64,000 bases of DNA from an uncultured Gammaproteobacteria bacterium (GTDB taxonomy: Bacteria > Pseudomonadota > Gammaproteobacteria > Pseudomonadales > Pseudohongiellaceae), in assembly GCA_903837345.1 (NCBI GenBank), contig CAILUG010000046.1, positions 62,001 to 126,000 on the forward strand, given 5' to 3'. Of the stretch, positions 1 to 9,025 are shown piece by piece (position 1 is the first letter of the stretch; each line of letters begins with the position of its first letter). A model generated the notes under the pieces. It was given only the letters and a program-made list of their open reading frames with translations. It ran no database searches and was not told where the DNA came from. The position numbers and the translations under genes were made by a program.

Positions 1-922
1 CTTCCTTCACGTCGCCAACCGGCGTGCTGGTGCCGTGGGTATTGATGTAATCAATCGGGCGACGAGCAGTGCTCATCGCCATCTGCATGCAGCGCATGGC
101 GCCTTCGCCGGAAGGAGCCACCATGTCTTCACCATCAGAGGTGGCGCCATAGCCGGTCAGCTCTCCGTAAATTTTGGCACCGCGCGCCAGTGCGTGGTCC
201 AGTGCCTCGATGACGAGCACACCACCACCGCCAGCGATCACGAAACCATCGCGATCGACATCATAGGCGCGGGAAGCGCGGGCAGGCGTGGCGTTGTATT
301 TGGTAGACAGTGCACCCATCGCATCAAACATGCAGCTGAGCGTCCAGTGCTCGGCCTCGCCGCCGCCGGCAAAAATAACGTCCTGTTTGCCCAATTGAAT
401 CAATTCCATGGAGTTGCCTATGCAGTGGGCACTGGTGGCACAGGCTGAGGAAATCGAATAGTTGACGCCTTTGATCTTGAATGGTGTTGCATTGCAGGCG
501 GAAACGGTGCTCCCCATCGTGCGCGTTACCCGATAAGGCCCGACGCGCTTGATGCCCTTTTCCCGCAGTATGTCGGCAGTTTCAACCTGGTCTTCTGTTG
601 AGGAGCCGCCAGCACCCATGATGAGGCCGGTGCGGATATTGGAAACTTCATTGGGCTGCAAGCCGGAGTCTGCAATGGCTTGCTGCATGCTGAGATAGCC
701 ATAGGCGGCGGCAGCACCCATGAAGCGAACATCCTTGCGATCAATCATGCTGGTGTAATCAATATCAACAGCGCCTGCTACATGGCTGCGCAGGCCGCGC
801 TCTTCATATTGCGGACGGTAGACGATACCGCTTTTGCCTTCCTTCAGCGCACACAGCACAGACGCCTGGTCAGTACCGATACAGGATACGATGCCCATTC
901 CTGTAACTACAACTCGTCGCAT
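1..922 (-). CDS. fabB: FabB, beta-ketoacyl-ACP synthase I (3' end cut off by window)
   Basis: Condensing enzyme of type II fatty acid synthesis; it extends acyl-ACP with malonyl-ACP and is needed, with FabA, for unsaturated fatty acids. The reverse strand reads [13 protein letters not shown] from an ATG at 920-922. About 307 residues lie in the window, out of roughly 400 usual for the family. The active-site cysteine is seen near residue 161 in [12 protein letters not shown]. The first catalytic histidine lies in [11 protein letters not shown], almost at the window edge; the second histidine would be outside. fabA lies 119 bp upstream on the same strand, the usual fabA-fabB operon. The complete frame up to the edge gives no sign of damage. 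Only the missing C-terminus limits the call. Confidence 0.95.
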   Translation of the reverse strand, partial: MRRVVVTGMGIVSCIGTDQASVLCALKEGKSGIVYRPQYEERGLRSHVAGAVDIDYTSMIDRKDVRFMGAAAAYGYLSMQQAIADSGLQPNEVSNIRTGLIMGAGGSSTEDQVETADILREKGIKRVGPYRVTRTMGSTVSACNATPFKIKGVNYSISSACATSAHCIGNSMELIQLGKQDVIFAGGGEAEHWTLSCMFDAMGALSTKYNATPARASRAYDVDRDGFVIAGGGGVLVIEALDHALARGAKIYGELTGYGATSDGEDMVAPSGEGAMRCMQMAMSTARRPIDYINTHGTSTPVGDVKE

Positions 923-1041
923 CAACGACACCCTCAATTCAACTGGCTATACTGCTTATTATAAGACTGATTATCAGGCCAATCTGTCAGCCAGACTGGT
1001 TTGACGAACCCCGGCATTCTTGTGCAGAAGGTCGCGTCGGC

Positions 1042-1575
1042 TCAAGCTGTCATGATTTCATCCGGTTTGAACAGACCCACCCTCAGGCTCTTGGCAGTGT
1101 AGATGACCCGCCCATCGACTGATACCTGACCGTCGGCAATCCCCATAATGAGCTTTCTTTCTATGAGGCGCTTCACGTCGAGCTCGTACACAACCTTTTT
1201 GTTGGTCGGGAGGATCTCGCCGGTAAATTTGACTTCTCCGCATCCCAGGGCGCGGCCCTTGCCGGGATTTCCTCGCCAGCCCAGATAAAAGCCGACCAGT
1301 TGCCACAACGCATCAAGCCCGAGGCAGCCTGGCATTACCGGGTCTCCTTCAAAATGGCAGGCGAAGAACCACAGATCCGGGTGTATATCCAGTTCGGCCA
1401 GAACACTGCCTTTGCCTTCAGAGCCGCCGGCGGCATTTATCTCAACAATACGATCAACCATCAGCATTTTGCCGACGGGCAAGCGGGCGTTGCCTGGTCC
1501 AAACATATGTCCGTGACCACAACTCAACAATTCGTCACGGTTGTAACTGCTGCGCGGTATGAATACAGAGCTCAT
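1042..1575 (-). CDS. fabA: FabA, 3-hydroxydecanoyl-ACP dehydratase/isomerase
   Basis: Dehydrates 3-hydroxydecanoyl-ACP and isomerises trans-2- to cis-3-decenoyl-ACP, the branch point to unsaturated fatty acids. The 177-residue protein contains the hot-dog active-site region [20 protein letters not shown], with the catalytic histidine in [11 protein letters not shown] and an aspartate in [15 protein letters not shown]. These are diagnostic for FabA rather than FabZ. I chose the ATG at 1573-1575 ([17 protein letters not shown]) because it matches the usual N-terminus; the frame is open further upstream only from a TTG at 1605. It is divergent from galU, and a TATAAT-like -10 box faces it at 1626-1631. 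It precedes fabB, so the two are probably co-transcribed. Confidence 0.96.
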   Translation of the reverse strand: MSSVFIPRSSYNRDELLSCGHGHMFGPGNARLPVGKMLMVDRIVEINAAGGSEGKGSVLAELDIHPDLWFFACHFEGDPVMPGCLGLDALWQLVGFYLGWRGNPGKGRALGCGEVKFTGEILPTNKKVVYELDVKRLIERKLIMGIADGQVSVDGRVIYTAKSLRVGLFKPDEIMTA

Positions 1576-1776
1576 AAGGTATTGCGAAGTGCTTTGCGGG
1601 TGCAAAGACCCGTTGAAAAAGGGGCATTATATCTAGATAACTTATTATGCACCTTAATATTTTGCCGTGTGCCCGGCTTATAATCCGCAAACTGTGACCG
1701 GCCCGTTGACTGACTCGGACGATTCTGCGACAAGCCGGCACCATTGTCCCTGGAGTGACCCTAGAATGAGGCAAGC

Positions 1777-2613
1777 ATGAGTGACGCGTTGATCAAGAAA
1801 TGTCTTTTCCCGGCAGCCGGTTATGGAACACGGTTTCTGCCCGCCACCAAATCCATGCCAAAAGAAATGTTGCCGGTCGTGAACAAGCCACTGATCCAGT
1901 ACGGGGTTGAAGAGGCTCTGGACGCAGGCATGACCGGCATGGCCATCGTGACAGGTCGTGGCAAGCGGGCCATTGAAGACCACTTTGACATCAACTATGA
2001 GCTGGAAGACCAGATAGCAGGCAGTGACAAGGAGAGTTATCTGAAAGAGATCCGCCGCATCATGAACCAGGCGGTTTTTTCCTACACACGCCAGATCGAA
2101 ATGAAAGGATTGGGGCATGCAATTCTTACCGGCGAAACCCTGATTGGCGACCAGCCTTTTGCGGTGGTGCTTGCCGACGACCTCTGTTACAGCACTGACA
2201 AAGGTGTGTTGTCACAGATGGTGGAGCTGTACAAATATTACCGCTGCTCAATAGTGGCGATTGAAGAAGTGCCGCGCAATGAAACCAACAAGTACGGTGT
2301 GATCGCAGGTGATGAAATTTCTCCCGGCCTCATTCGAATCACCAACATGGTGGAGAAACCCAAGCCGGAAGAAGCACCCAGCAATCTCGCCATCATCGGC
2401 CGTTACATTCTCACCCCTGATATCTTTGACATCATTCGCAAGACGCCACCGGGCCGCAACAACGAAGTACAGATCACTGATGCCCTGCTCACCCAGGCCA
2501 AACAGGGCAGGGTGTTGGGTTACCGCTTCAAGGGACGTCGTTTTGATTGCGGCAGTGTGCCGGGATTTATCGAGGCAACGCGCTTCTTCTTTGATAACGT
2601 ATACAAAGACTGA
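1777..2613 (+). CDS. galU: GalU, UTP-glucose-1-phosphate uridylyltransferase
   Basis: Makes UDP-glucose from UTP and glucose-1-phosphate in the cytoplasm, for LPS core, polysaccharide and glycosyl donor synthesis. The 278-residue protein has the nucleotidyltransferase signature near the N-terminus (FPAAGYGTRFLPATKSMPKE), the VVLADDL segment, and the VEKPKPEEAPSN motif typical of bacterial GalU. The ATG at 1777 follows an A/G-rich stretch (GAATGAGGCAAGC). A TATAAT -10 box lies at 1679-1684, with no good -35 element that I can see. The phosphomannomutase gene follows 19 bp later, so the pair probably forms a nucleotide-sugar precursor operon. Confidence 0.95.
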   Translation: MSDALIKKCLFPAAGYGTRFLPATKSMPKEMLPVVNKPLIQYGVEEALDAGMTGMAIVTGRGKRAIEDHFDINYELEDQIAGSDKESYLKEIRRIMNQAVFSYTRQIEMKGLGHAILTGETLIGDQPFAVVLADDLCYSTDKGVLSQMVELYKYYRCSIVAIEEVPRNETNKYGVIAGDEISPGLIRITNMVEKPKPEEAPSNLAIIGRYILTPDIFDIIRKTPPGRNNEVQITDALLTQAKQGRVLGYRFKGRRFDCGSVPGFIEATRFFFDNVYKD

Positions 2614-2632
2614 ATAGCCCTGCGGAGTAGTT

Positions 2633-3997
2633 GTGGATTCTTTTTCTTGTTTCAAGGCCTATGACGTACGTGGGCGCATTCCTGACCAGCTCAATGAGGA
2701 CATCGCCTATCGCATAGGCAGGGCCTATGCCGCGTTTCTCAAACCAAAAAATGTTGTGGTCGGTTATGACATCCGGCTGAGCAGTCAGGGCATCTGTGGA
2801 GCGCTCACCAGAGGCCTGCTGGATTCCGGCGTTGATGTAAGCAACATTGGCCTGTGTGGCACTGAAGAAATCTACTTTGCCACCAGCCACCTGGGCATGG
2901 ATGGTGGCATTGCAGTCACTGCCAGCCACAACCCCAAAGATTACAACGGCATGAAATTCGTGCGTGAGCAATCACGTCCGATCAGTGCTGACACCGGACT
3001 CAACGACATCAAGCTTCTGGCTGAACGTAACGAGTTTGAGCCCTCGTCCCGCCATGGCAAGGAACAGGCCGTCGATACGAAAGCTGCATATGTACAGCAT
3101 TTGCTGAGCTATGTTGATGTCGCCGGATTGAAGCCGCTGAAAGTGGTGTGCAATGCCGGCAACGGTGGTGCAGGTCGCATCATCGATCTGCTTGAGCCAC
3201 ATCTGCCGTTCAAATTCATCAAGATACATCATGATCCCGACGGCAATTTCCCCAACGGTGTGCCCAATCCCTTGCTGGAAGAAAATCGTCAGCCGACGGT
3301 CGACGCGCTGCTGAAGAGCCGGGCTGATGTGGCAATTGCCTGGGATGGTGATTTTGACCGCTGTTTCTTTTTCGACGAAAAAGGCGGCTTTATTGAAGGT
3401 TATTACATCGTCGGGCTGCTCGCCGAAGCATTTCTGGAAAAACATCCGGGCAGCAAGATTATTCATGATCCGCGTTTGCTGTGGAATACCGAAGCAGTAG
3501 TGACCGAGTTTGGCGGCAAGACCGTGCAGTGCAAGTCAGGTCATGCATTCATCAAGGAAATGATGCGCAAGCAAGACGCGATCTACGGTGGCGAGATGAG
3601 TGCCCACCATTATTTCCGTGATTTCTTTTATTGCGACAGCGGCATGATTCCGTGGCTGCTGGTACTCGAACTGATTGGCAAGAGTGGCAAGACTTTGGGG
3701 CAACTGGTAGAAGAGGCTATCGCCCGCTTTCCGGCCAGCGGAGAAATCAACCGCACGGTGTCGGATGCCAAAGCAGTCATCGAAAAAGTGCTGGCTCACT
3801 ACAAGCCGCACGCATTGGCAATTGATTATACCGATGGCGTCAGCATCAGATATGCCGACTGGCGTTTCAACCTGCGCATGTCGAATACCGAGCCGGTGAT
3901 CCGGCTCAATGTGGAATCACGCGGCAGCATCAGCCTGATGCAGCAGAAGACAGCGGAGATCCTGCAATTGATGGGCGGCAGTTCCGGAGCCCACTAG
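2633..3997 (+). CDS. manB: Phosphomannomutase (CpsG/ManB type)
   Basis: Interconverts mannose-6-phosphate and mannose-1-phosphate (GDP-mannose supply) and may also act on phosphoglucose. The 454 residues show the full alpha-D-phosphohexomutase layout: phosphoserine loop [13 protein letters not shown] (about residues 97-109), metal loop [12 protein letters not shown], sugar-specificity loop [13 protein letters not shown], and phosphate-binding loop [13 protein letters not shown] near the C-terminus. It resembles enterobacterial CpsG along its whole length. Translation starts at a GTG at 2633, with GCGGAG upstream. It follows galU closely. Its stop codon overlaps that of acs by 4 bp, tail to tail, with no room for a separate terminator. 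Phosphoglucomutase activity (AlgC-like) is the alternative that sequence alone does not exclude. Confidence 0.9.
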   Translation: MDSFSCFKAYDVRGRIPDQLNEDIAYRIGRAYAAFLKPKNVVVGYDIRLSSQGICGALTRGLLDSGVDVSNIGLCGTEEIYFATSHLGMDGGIAVTASHNPKDYNGMKFVREQSRPISADTGLNDIKLLAERNEFEPSSRHGKEQAVDTKAAYVQHLLSYVDVAGLKPLKVVCNAGNGGAGRIIDLLEPHLPFKFIKIHHDPDGNFPNGVPNPLLEENRQPTVDALLKSRADVAIAWDGDFDRCFFFDEKGGFIEGYYIVGLLAEAFLEKHPGSKIIHDPRLLWNTEAVVTEFGGKTVQCKSGHAFIKEMMRKQDAIYGGEMSAHHYFRDFFYCDSGMIPWLLVLELIGKSGKTLGQLVEEAIARFPASGEINRTVSDAKAVIEKVLAHYKPHALAIDYTDGVSIRYADWRFNLRMSNTEPVIRLNVESRGSISLMQQKTAEILQLMGGSSGAH

Positions 3998-5973
3998 GAT
4001 GGAGGCAGGGGTTCTCCTGCCCGCTGCCCAGGGATTTCCTGACTGCCGCGATTGTCGATCAGGTTCTGCACCACCGCCGGATCGGCCAGGGTGGTGGTAT
4101 CACCCAGATTCTCCATTTCATTGGCTGCAATCTTGCGCAGGATGCGGCGCATGATCTTGCCTGAGCGGGTTTTTGGCAGGCCGGGAGCCCACTGGATTAT
4201 GTCGGGCTTGGCGATGGCGCTGATTTCTGTTGTCACCAGTGCCATCAATTCCCTTCGCAATGTTTCCGTGGGCTTCACTCCCGCCATCAGACTCACATAG
4301 GCATAAATGCCTTGCCCCTTGATCGCATGCGGATAACCGACTACGGCAGCTTCGGCAACCTGGGCATGCAGCACCAGGGCACTTTCAATCTCGGCAGTAC
4401 CGAGCCGATGGCCTGAGACATTCAGCACATCATCTACCCGGCCGGTTATCCACCAGAAGCCGTCTTCATCGCGACGCGCCCCGTCACCAGTGAAGTAGTA
4501 ACCTTTATAGGTAGAGTAGTAGGTATCAATGCAACGCTGGTGGTCACCATAGACAGTACGCAACTGGCTGGGCCATGCAGCGGCAAGAACCAGATTGCCG
4601 GAAGTGGCGCCTTCCAGAATCCTGCCTTCCGGATCAACCAGTGCTGGCAGGACTCCGAAAAATGGCAGCGTGGCCGACCCCGGTTTGAGATCGGTGACAC
4701 CAGGCAATGGCGTGATCATATGGCCACCGGTCTCCGTCTGCCACCAGGTATCCATGACCGGGCAACGACCATCCCCGACCACGTGGTAATACCATTCCCA
4801 CGCTTCCGGATTGATCGGCTCGCCCACACTGCCAAGGATGCGCAATGACTTGCGGGAGGTGGCAAGCACCGGCGCGTTGCCGTGAGCCATCAACGCGCGT
4901 ATCGCGGTGGGGGCGGTGTAGAACTGGTTCACCTGGTATTTGTCTATCACCTGCCAGAAGCGGGAATAATCGGGATAAGTGGGTACACCTTCAAACATGA
5001 GGGTAGTGGCACCGTTGGCCAGTGGACCGTAAACAATGTAGGTATGACCTGTGACCCAGCCAACGTCCGCTGCACACCAGTAGATGTCGCCCTCGTGGTA
5101 ATCGAAAACGTATTTGTGTGTCATTGCCGCGTGCAGCAGATAACCGGCAGTGGTGTGCAACACGCCTTTGGGTTTGCCGGTGGAGCCGGAGGTGTAGAGG
5201 ATGAACAGCGGGTCTTCACTATCCATCGGTTCTGCCGCGCAATTCGCCGGTTGTGCAGCAGTTGCTTCGTGGTACCACACATCGCGTCCCTGCAGCCACG
5301 ATACCGGATTGCCGGTATGACGAACCACGAGCACTGTGCTGACATCCGGGCAACGCGACACTGCTGCATCGGTGTTGGCCTTGAGCGGAACCGGTTTGCC
5401 GCCACGCACCCCTTCATCAGCGGTGATTACGACGCGGCAATCGGAATCGAGAATGCGATCCTTCAGCGATTCAGGCGAAAAGCCGCCGAATACGACGGAG
5501 TGAATCGCGCCGATCCTGGCGCAGGCCAGCATCGCAAACGCCGCTTCCGGAATCATTGGCATGTAAATGCAGACACGATCGCCTTTGTTGACGCCACGAG
5601 CTCGCAAAACGTTGGCCAGCCTGCACACGTTGTCATGCAATTCCTGGTAACTGATTTTGCGGTCCTGCCCCGGCTCATCCCCTTCCCACAGGATGGCCGT
5701 CTGCCTTGCACGGGCGGGCAAATGGCGATCAATGCAATTGAGTGTAACGTTGAGTTTGCCGCCGATGAACCAGCGCACTTCACCTCTGGTCATGTCACCT
5801 TCGTGGAGAAGAGTGAACGGCTTCAGCCAGGTGAGGAAATCAGTGGCCATGCGTGGCCAGAAGGTGGCGGGAGAGTGAATGGATTCTGCATAGAGGGCGT
5901 CGTATTTCGCCTTGTCCAGATGGGTCTTGCCCTTGAGGGAAGGGGACACCGGATAGAGCTTGCTGCCAGACAC
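3994..5973 (-). CDS. acs: Acs, acetyl-CoA synthetase (AMP-forming)
   Basis: Activates acetate to acetyl-CoA through acetyl-AMP. The 659-residue protein carries the adenylate-forming signature [14 protein letters not shown], the acyl-binding segment WWQTETGGH, the hinge region [19 protein letters not shown], and the C-terminal [11 protein letters not shown]. The lysine of that last motif is the site that Pat-type acetylases modify in other Acs proteins. Length matches the family (about 650). The start is a GTG at 5971-5973 with GAGG eight bases before it; no better ATG lies upstream in frame. In Pseudomonas an acs gene also follows the pan cluster, with pgi in between, which is missing here. 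A 4 x 12 bp tandem repeat lies 88-135 bp upstream. CrcZ/Crc control of acetate use is plausible but not shown. Confidence 0.96.
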   Translation of the reverse strand: MSGSKLYPVSPSLKGKTHLDKAKYDALYAESIHSPATFWPRMATDFLTWLKPFTLLHEGDMTRGEVRWFIGGKLNVTLNCIDRHLPARARQTAILWEGDEPGQDRKISYQELHDNVCRLANVLRARGVNKGDRVCIYMPMIPEAAFAMLACARIGAIHSVVFGGFSPESLKDRILDSDCRVVITADEGVRGGKPVPLKANTDAAVSRCPDVSTVLVVRHTGNPVSWLQGRDVWYHEATAAQPANCAAEPMDSEDPLFILYTSGSTGKPKGVLHTTAGYLLHAAMTHKYVFDYHEGDIYWCAADVGWVTGHTYIVYGPLANGATTLMFEGVPTYPDYSRFWQVIDKYQVNQFYTAPTAIRALMAHGNAPVLATSRKSLRILGSVGEPINPEAWEWYYHVVGDGRCPVMDTWWQTETGGHMITPLPGVTDLKPGSATLPFFGVLPALVDPEGRILEGATSGNLVLAAAWPSQLRTVYGDHQRCIDTYYSTYKGYYFTGDGARRDEDGFWWITGRVDDVLNVSGHRLGTAEIESALVLHAQVAEAAVVGYPHAIKGQGIYAYVSLMAGVKPTETLRRELMALVTTEISAIAKPDIIQWAPGLPKTRSGKIMRRILRKIAANEMENLGDTTTLADPAVVQNLIDNRGSQEIPGQRAGEPLPPS

Positions 5974-6060
5974 GATATAAACCTCGGCATGATTCGTAAG
6001 GCGCCGAGTTTGCTAGGCTTTATGAAGCTGTGCAAGGCGCGAACTTTGTTTGCACCTTTT

Positions 6061-6108
6061 CAGGTTCGCACGCAGGTTCACACGCAGGTTCACACGCAGG
6101 TTCACACG
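6061..6108. repeat. Tandem repeat, 4 x 12 bp, upstream of acs
   Basis: Four head-to-tail copies of CAGGTTCACACG; the first copy has G for A at position 8. It fills the gap between the panD stop and the acs start, beginning 88 bp upstream of the acs GTG. The 12-bp period is close to one helical turn, so the copies would lie on nearly the same face of the DNA. It could be an operator array or a length-variable spacer; nothing in the sequence decides between them. Confidence 0.9.
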
Positions 6109-6114
6109 GCGGAT

Positions 6115-6495
6115 TCAGGCGGCCTGAACGGGGATTGTATTGCTGGTACGAACAACATGGTTGTGTTCGTCCAGGTACAACAATTTAGGCTTGTGGTTGA
6201 GCAGCTCGACATCGCTGTAGCCGGCATAGGCAGCGATGATGATCCTGTCACCTACAGCAGCCTTGTGGGCGGCTGCGCCGTTCACGGAAATGATGCGAGA
6301 GCCGGCTTCGGCACGGATGGCGTAAGTGGTAAAGCGCTCGCCATTGGTGACGTTGTAGATCTGGATCTGCTCATACTCGCGGATACCGGAGGCATCCAGC
6401 AGGTTGCTGTCGATCGCACACGAACCATCATAGTCAAGCTCGGAATGAGTGACACAGGCGCGGTGCAGTTTGGCTTTCAGCATCTGGGTTTGCAT
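6115..6495 (-). CDS. panD: PanD, aspartate 1-decarboxylase
   Basis: Pyruvoyl-dependent enzyme that decarboxylates L-aspartate to beta-alanine for pantothenate synthesis. The 126 residues match the family length exactly. The proenzyme self-cleaves between Gly24 and Ser25, seen here in YDGSCAID, and Ser25 becomes the pyruvoyl group. Tyr58-type and Arg54-type residues are present in GERFTTYAI. The segment [18 protein letters not shown] is typical. The ATG at 6493-6495 begins [17 protein letters not shown]. It lies 97 bp downstream of panC on the same strand, completing panB-panC-panD. Confidence 0.96.
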   Translation of the reverse strand: MQTQMLKAKLHRACVTHSELDYDGSCAIDSNLLDASGIREYEQIQIYNVTNGERFTTYAIRAEAGSRIISVNGAAAHKAAVGDRIIIAAYAGYSDVELLNHKPKLLYLDEHNHVVRTSNTIPVQAA

Positions 6496-6592
6496 GGGAC
6501 CACCTTCAAAAACCGGGCTTTGACAACGGCTTCAACCACGGGGCGCGCATTATCCCCCCAGAGGAGGGGATTGGGCAAACATTGGGGGGAAA

Positions 6593-7456
6593 TCAGCCGT
6601 GGACAGGGGCTTCGACCGTCACATTGTCAATCAGGCGGGTGGAGCCGGCATAGGCAGCCGTCAGCAGCACCAATTCAAGGCTCTGGCTGTGAGCCGGCAG
6701 CAGGCTGGTGCGATCGACCACATGAAAATAGTCAGGACGCAGGCCGGCCGCTGCCAGCTGGCCCAGCGCAAGCCGCTCAAGCTGCGGGAAGTCACGCTCC
6801 CCATTACGGATCAGTCGCGCGATGTGCTGCAAGGTGGCAAATATGGCAGTTGCCTGCTCGCGCTGATCTGCATTGAGAAAGCCATTGCGTGAACTCATTG
6901 CCAGACCGGAAGCCTCCCGTATTGTGGGCATTCCGACCAGGCTTAACGGTAGCTGCAGATCGGCCACCATTCGGCTGATCAGGAAAAACTGCTGGAAATC
7001 CTTGAGTCCGAAAAACGCCACATCCGGCTGACTCATGTTGAACAGTTTGCAGACAATTGTGCACACCCCGTCAAAATGACCAGGCCGGCTCTTGCCGCAA
7101 TAAAGTGTCGAGAGGTGAGGCACACTGATGCGGGTCTGCTGTTCCAGTCCGGCTGGATACAGCTCCGCTACTGCCGGCGTGAACACTGCATCACAGTCGG
7201 CTGTTTCCAGCACTGTCTTGTCAGCCGGCAGCGTACGCGGATAGCGCGCGTAATCCTCATTTGGACCAAATTGCAGCGGATTTACAAAGATGGAGGTGAT
7301 TACGAAATCACATTGGGCTTTTGCGCAGGTGACCAGCGACACATGGCCTGCATGCAGGTTGCCCATGGTGGGAACCAGGCCAATGCTTTTCCCCTGTCTA
7401 CGCTGTTCGGCCAGCAGCAGTCTCAGTGCAGGCAGCGTGTCAATTTGCACAGTCAT
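6593..7456 (-). CDS. panC: PanC, pantothenate synthetase (pantoate-beta-alanine ligase)
   Basis: Joins pantoate and beta-alanine using ATP through a pantoyl-adenylate intermediate. The 287-residue protein has the nucleotidyl-transferase HIGH-like motif PTMGNLHAGH near residue 30, the FVNPLQFGPNEDYARYPR segment that follows it, the RPGHFDGVCTIVCKLFN region, and a KMSKS-like equivalent at MSSRN. The ATG at 7454-7456 starts MTVQIDTL. It follows panB by 26 bp, so co-transcription is likely. It needs the beta-alanine made by PanD, encoded next in line. Confidence 0.96.
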   Translation of the reverse strand: MTVQIDTLPALRLLLAEQRRQGKSIGLVPTMGNLHAGHVSLVTCAKAQCDFVITSIFVNPLQFGPNEDYARYPRTLPADKTVLETADCDAVFTPAVAELYPAGLEQQTRISVPHLSTLYCGKSRPGHFDGVCTIVCKLFNMSQPDVAFFGLKDFQQFFLISRMVADLQLPLSLVGMPTIREASGLAMSSRNGFLNADQREQATAIFATLQHIARLIRNGERDFPQLERLALGQLAAAGLRPDYFHVVDRTSLLPAHSQSLELVLLTAAYAGSTRLIDNVTVEAPVHG

Positions 7457-7482
7457 GGTGAACCAGGCCTGCAGGATACCGG

Positions 7483-8280
7483 CTAGTTGTAGGAATGTTC
7501 TGGTGCAGGAAAACGCTTTTGTTTCACAGCTGCAACGTAAGCGGCAATCGCACCGTGTATTCCGTTGGTGGATTCCGGCAGGAAGTTTTTCACGAAGCGT
7601 GGCGTGATTGGTGAAATGCCCAGTACGTCATGCATCACCATGATCTGGCCATCGACATCGCTGCCGGCACCGATGCCGATAACCGGAATCGTTACACTTT
7701 CGCTGATGGTGCGGGCGAGGGCAGCCGGAATGCATTCCAGCAACAGCATGTTGGCGCCATATTGCTCCAGCAATTTGGCTTCCTCGATGATGGTATTGGC
7801 AGCGCCTGGATCACGACCCTGCACCCGGAAGCCGCCAATGCGATTGACTGATTGTGGAGTGAGCCCCATATGGGCGCATACGGGAATGCCACGCTCTGTC
7901 AGCAAACGTGTGGTCCCTGCAATCCAGGCACCACCTTCAAGTTTGACTATTTGTCCGCCGGCACGCATGAGGCGGGCTGCATTGTCGAGGGTTTGGGCTT
8001 CTGATGCGTAGGACATGAACGGCAGATCAGCCATCAGCAACGCACCCTTGTTGCCGCGTTTGACGCATTGCATGTGATAAACCATGTCTTCCATCGTTAC
8101 CGGCAGCGTGGAATCGTGCCCTTGCAGCACCATGCCCAGTGAATCGCCAACCAGCAGAACTTCCACTCCATTGCTGCTGCACAGGCCGGCAAACAGGGCG
8201 TCATAAGCGGTGATACAGGCAAATTTCTCGCCGCGACGTTTCATGTCCTGCAAGGTGTAGAGGGTGGTGGTGACGCTCAC
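7483..8280 (-). CDS. panB: PanB, ketopantoate hydroxymethyltransferase
   Basis: Transfers a hydroxymethyl group from methylene-tetrahydrofolate to alpha-ketoisovalerate, giving ketopantoate, the first committed step to pantothenate and CoA. The 265 residues show the TIM-barrel landmarks VGDSLGMVLQGHDSTLPVT (metal-binding aspartate), MADLPFMSY, VKLEGG, CAHMGLTPQSVNRIGGFRVQGR, and GIGAGSDVDGQIMVMHDVLG. The start is a GTG at 8278-8280 with only a weak ribosome-binding site. The deoxynucleoside kinase gene ends 57 bp upstream on the same strand, in the place where folK usually sits. Confidence 0.96.
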   Translation of the reverse strand: MSVTTTLYTLQDMKRRGEKFACITAYDALFAGLCSSNGVEVLLVGDSLGMVLQGHDSTLPVTMEDMVYHMQCVKRGNKGALLMADLPFMSYASEAQTLDNAARLMRAGGQIVKLEGGAWIAGTTRLLTERGIPVCAHMGLTPQSVNRIGGFRVQGRDPGAANTIIEEAKLLEQYGANMLLLECIPAALARTISESVTIPVIGIGAGSDVDGQIMVMHDVLGISPITPRFVKNFLPESTNGIHGAIAAYVAAVKQKRFPAPEHSYN

Positions 8281-8337
8281 AACAAAGTCCGATGGCTGGT
8301 TGGGAGGCTGATTATAGCGGGAACTGCCAGTTTGGCC

Positions 8338-9009
8338 CTAAAGCAGGACCGGGCGCGGGTTGAAGTAGTTGCGGCTGCCTTGGCGCATTCCGCGGATATG
8401 ACGCAGGAACAGCTCATAATCCTCGTCACTGCGTACAAAATTGACGTCGGCGCTGTTGACGATCAACAGGGTGCTTTTGTCGTAATAGTGGAAAAACTGG
8501 GTGTAGGCTTCCGTCAGGTTGGCCAGATACTCTTCGGTTATCATCTGTTCCGCAGCTATGCCGCGTTTATGAACTCGCTGCATGAGAACCTCAACCGGCG
8601 CCTGCAGGTAGATCACCAGATCCGGCGTCGGGGCATCGATGGTCAGATGGTCATATACATTCTCGTAAAGATGGTATTCATCCTTGTCCAGATTAAGCTT
8701 GGCAAACAGCCGGTCTTTCTCGATCAGGAAATCGGAAACCCGTACGGGTTCGAACAAATCGTTTTGACGCAATTGCTGCAATTGCTGGGCACGCTGGAAC
8801 AGGAAAAAAAGCTGGGTGGCCAGCGCATGCTGTTTGGGGTTGTGGTAGAAGCGGTCGAGAAACGGATTTTCCTCGCTCTTTTCCAGCAGCATTTCGTAAT
8901 TGAAACTGTGTGCCAGCCGCTTTGCCAGGGAGGTTTTGCCAACGCCAATAGGGCCTTCCACGACGATGTAGCGTGGAAGGCTGGCTGCATTGGAGGTGGA
9001 ATCTGGCAC
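8338..9009 (-). CDS. Deoxynucleoside kinase family protein
   Basis: Probably phosphorylates deoxynucleosides (deoxyadenosine, deoxyguanosine or deoxycytidine) for salvage. The 223-residue protein opens with RYIVVEGPIGVGKTSLAKRLA (P-loop at about residues 17-27). The SDFLIEKDRLFA segment carries the DR/E motif of the family, and PDLVIYLQAPVEVLMQRVHKRG contains the arginine-rich lid region. The GTG start is at 9007-9009. It sits between pcnB and panB, where Pseudomonas has folK. In some proteobacteria, as I recall, a kinase of this family is fused to FolK, but no FolK domain (HPPK motifs) is present here. The exact substrate cannot be read from the sequence. Confidence 0.85.
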   Translation of the reverse strand: MPDSTSNAASLPRYIVVEGPIGVGKTSLAKRLAHSFNYEMLLEKSEENPFLDRFYHNPKQHALATQLFFLFQRAQQLQQLRQNDLFEPVRVSDFLIEKDRLFAKLNLDKDEYHLYENVYDHLTIDAPTPDLVIYLQAPVEVLMQRVHKRGIAAEQMITEEYLANLTEAYTQFFHYYDKSTLLIVNSADVNFVRSDEDYELFLRHIRGMRQGSRNYFNPRPVLL

Positions 9010-9025
9010 TGGCAGTTCTGCTCCC

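Noticed and set aside
1300-1683. Forward-strand frame opposite fabA
   Set aside because: It is antisense to fabA, with no homology and no ribosome-binding site.
4882-6876. Long forward-strand open frame of about 660 codons opposite acs and panD
   Set aside because: It is an antisense shadow of acs, panD and part of panC, all of which have full-length homology. The translated protein has no recognisable domain.
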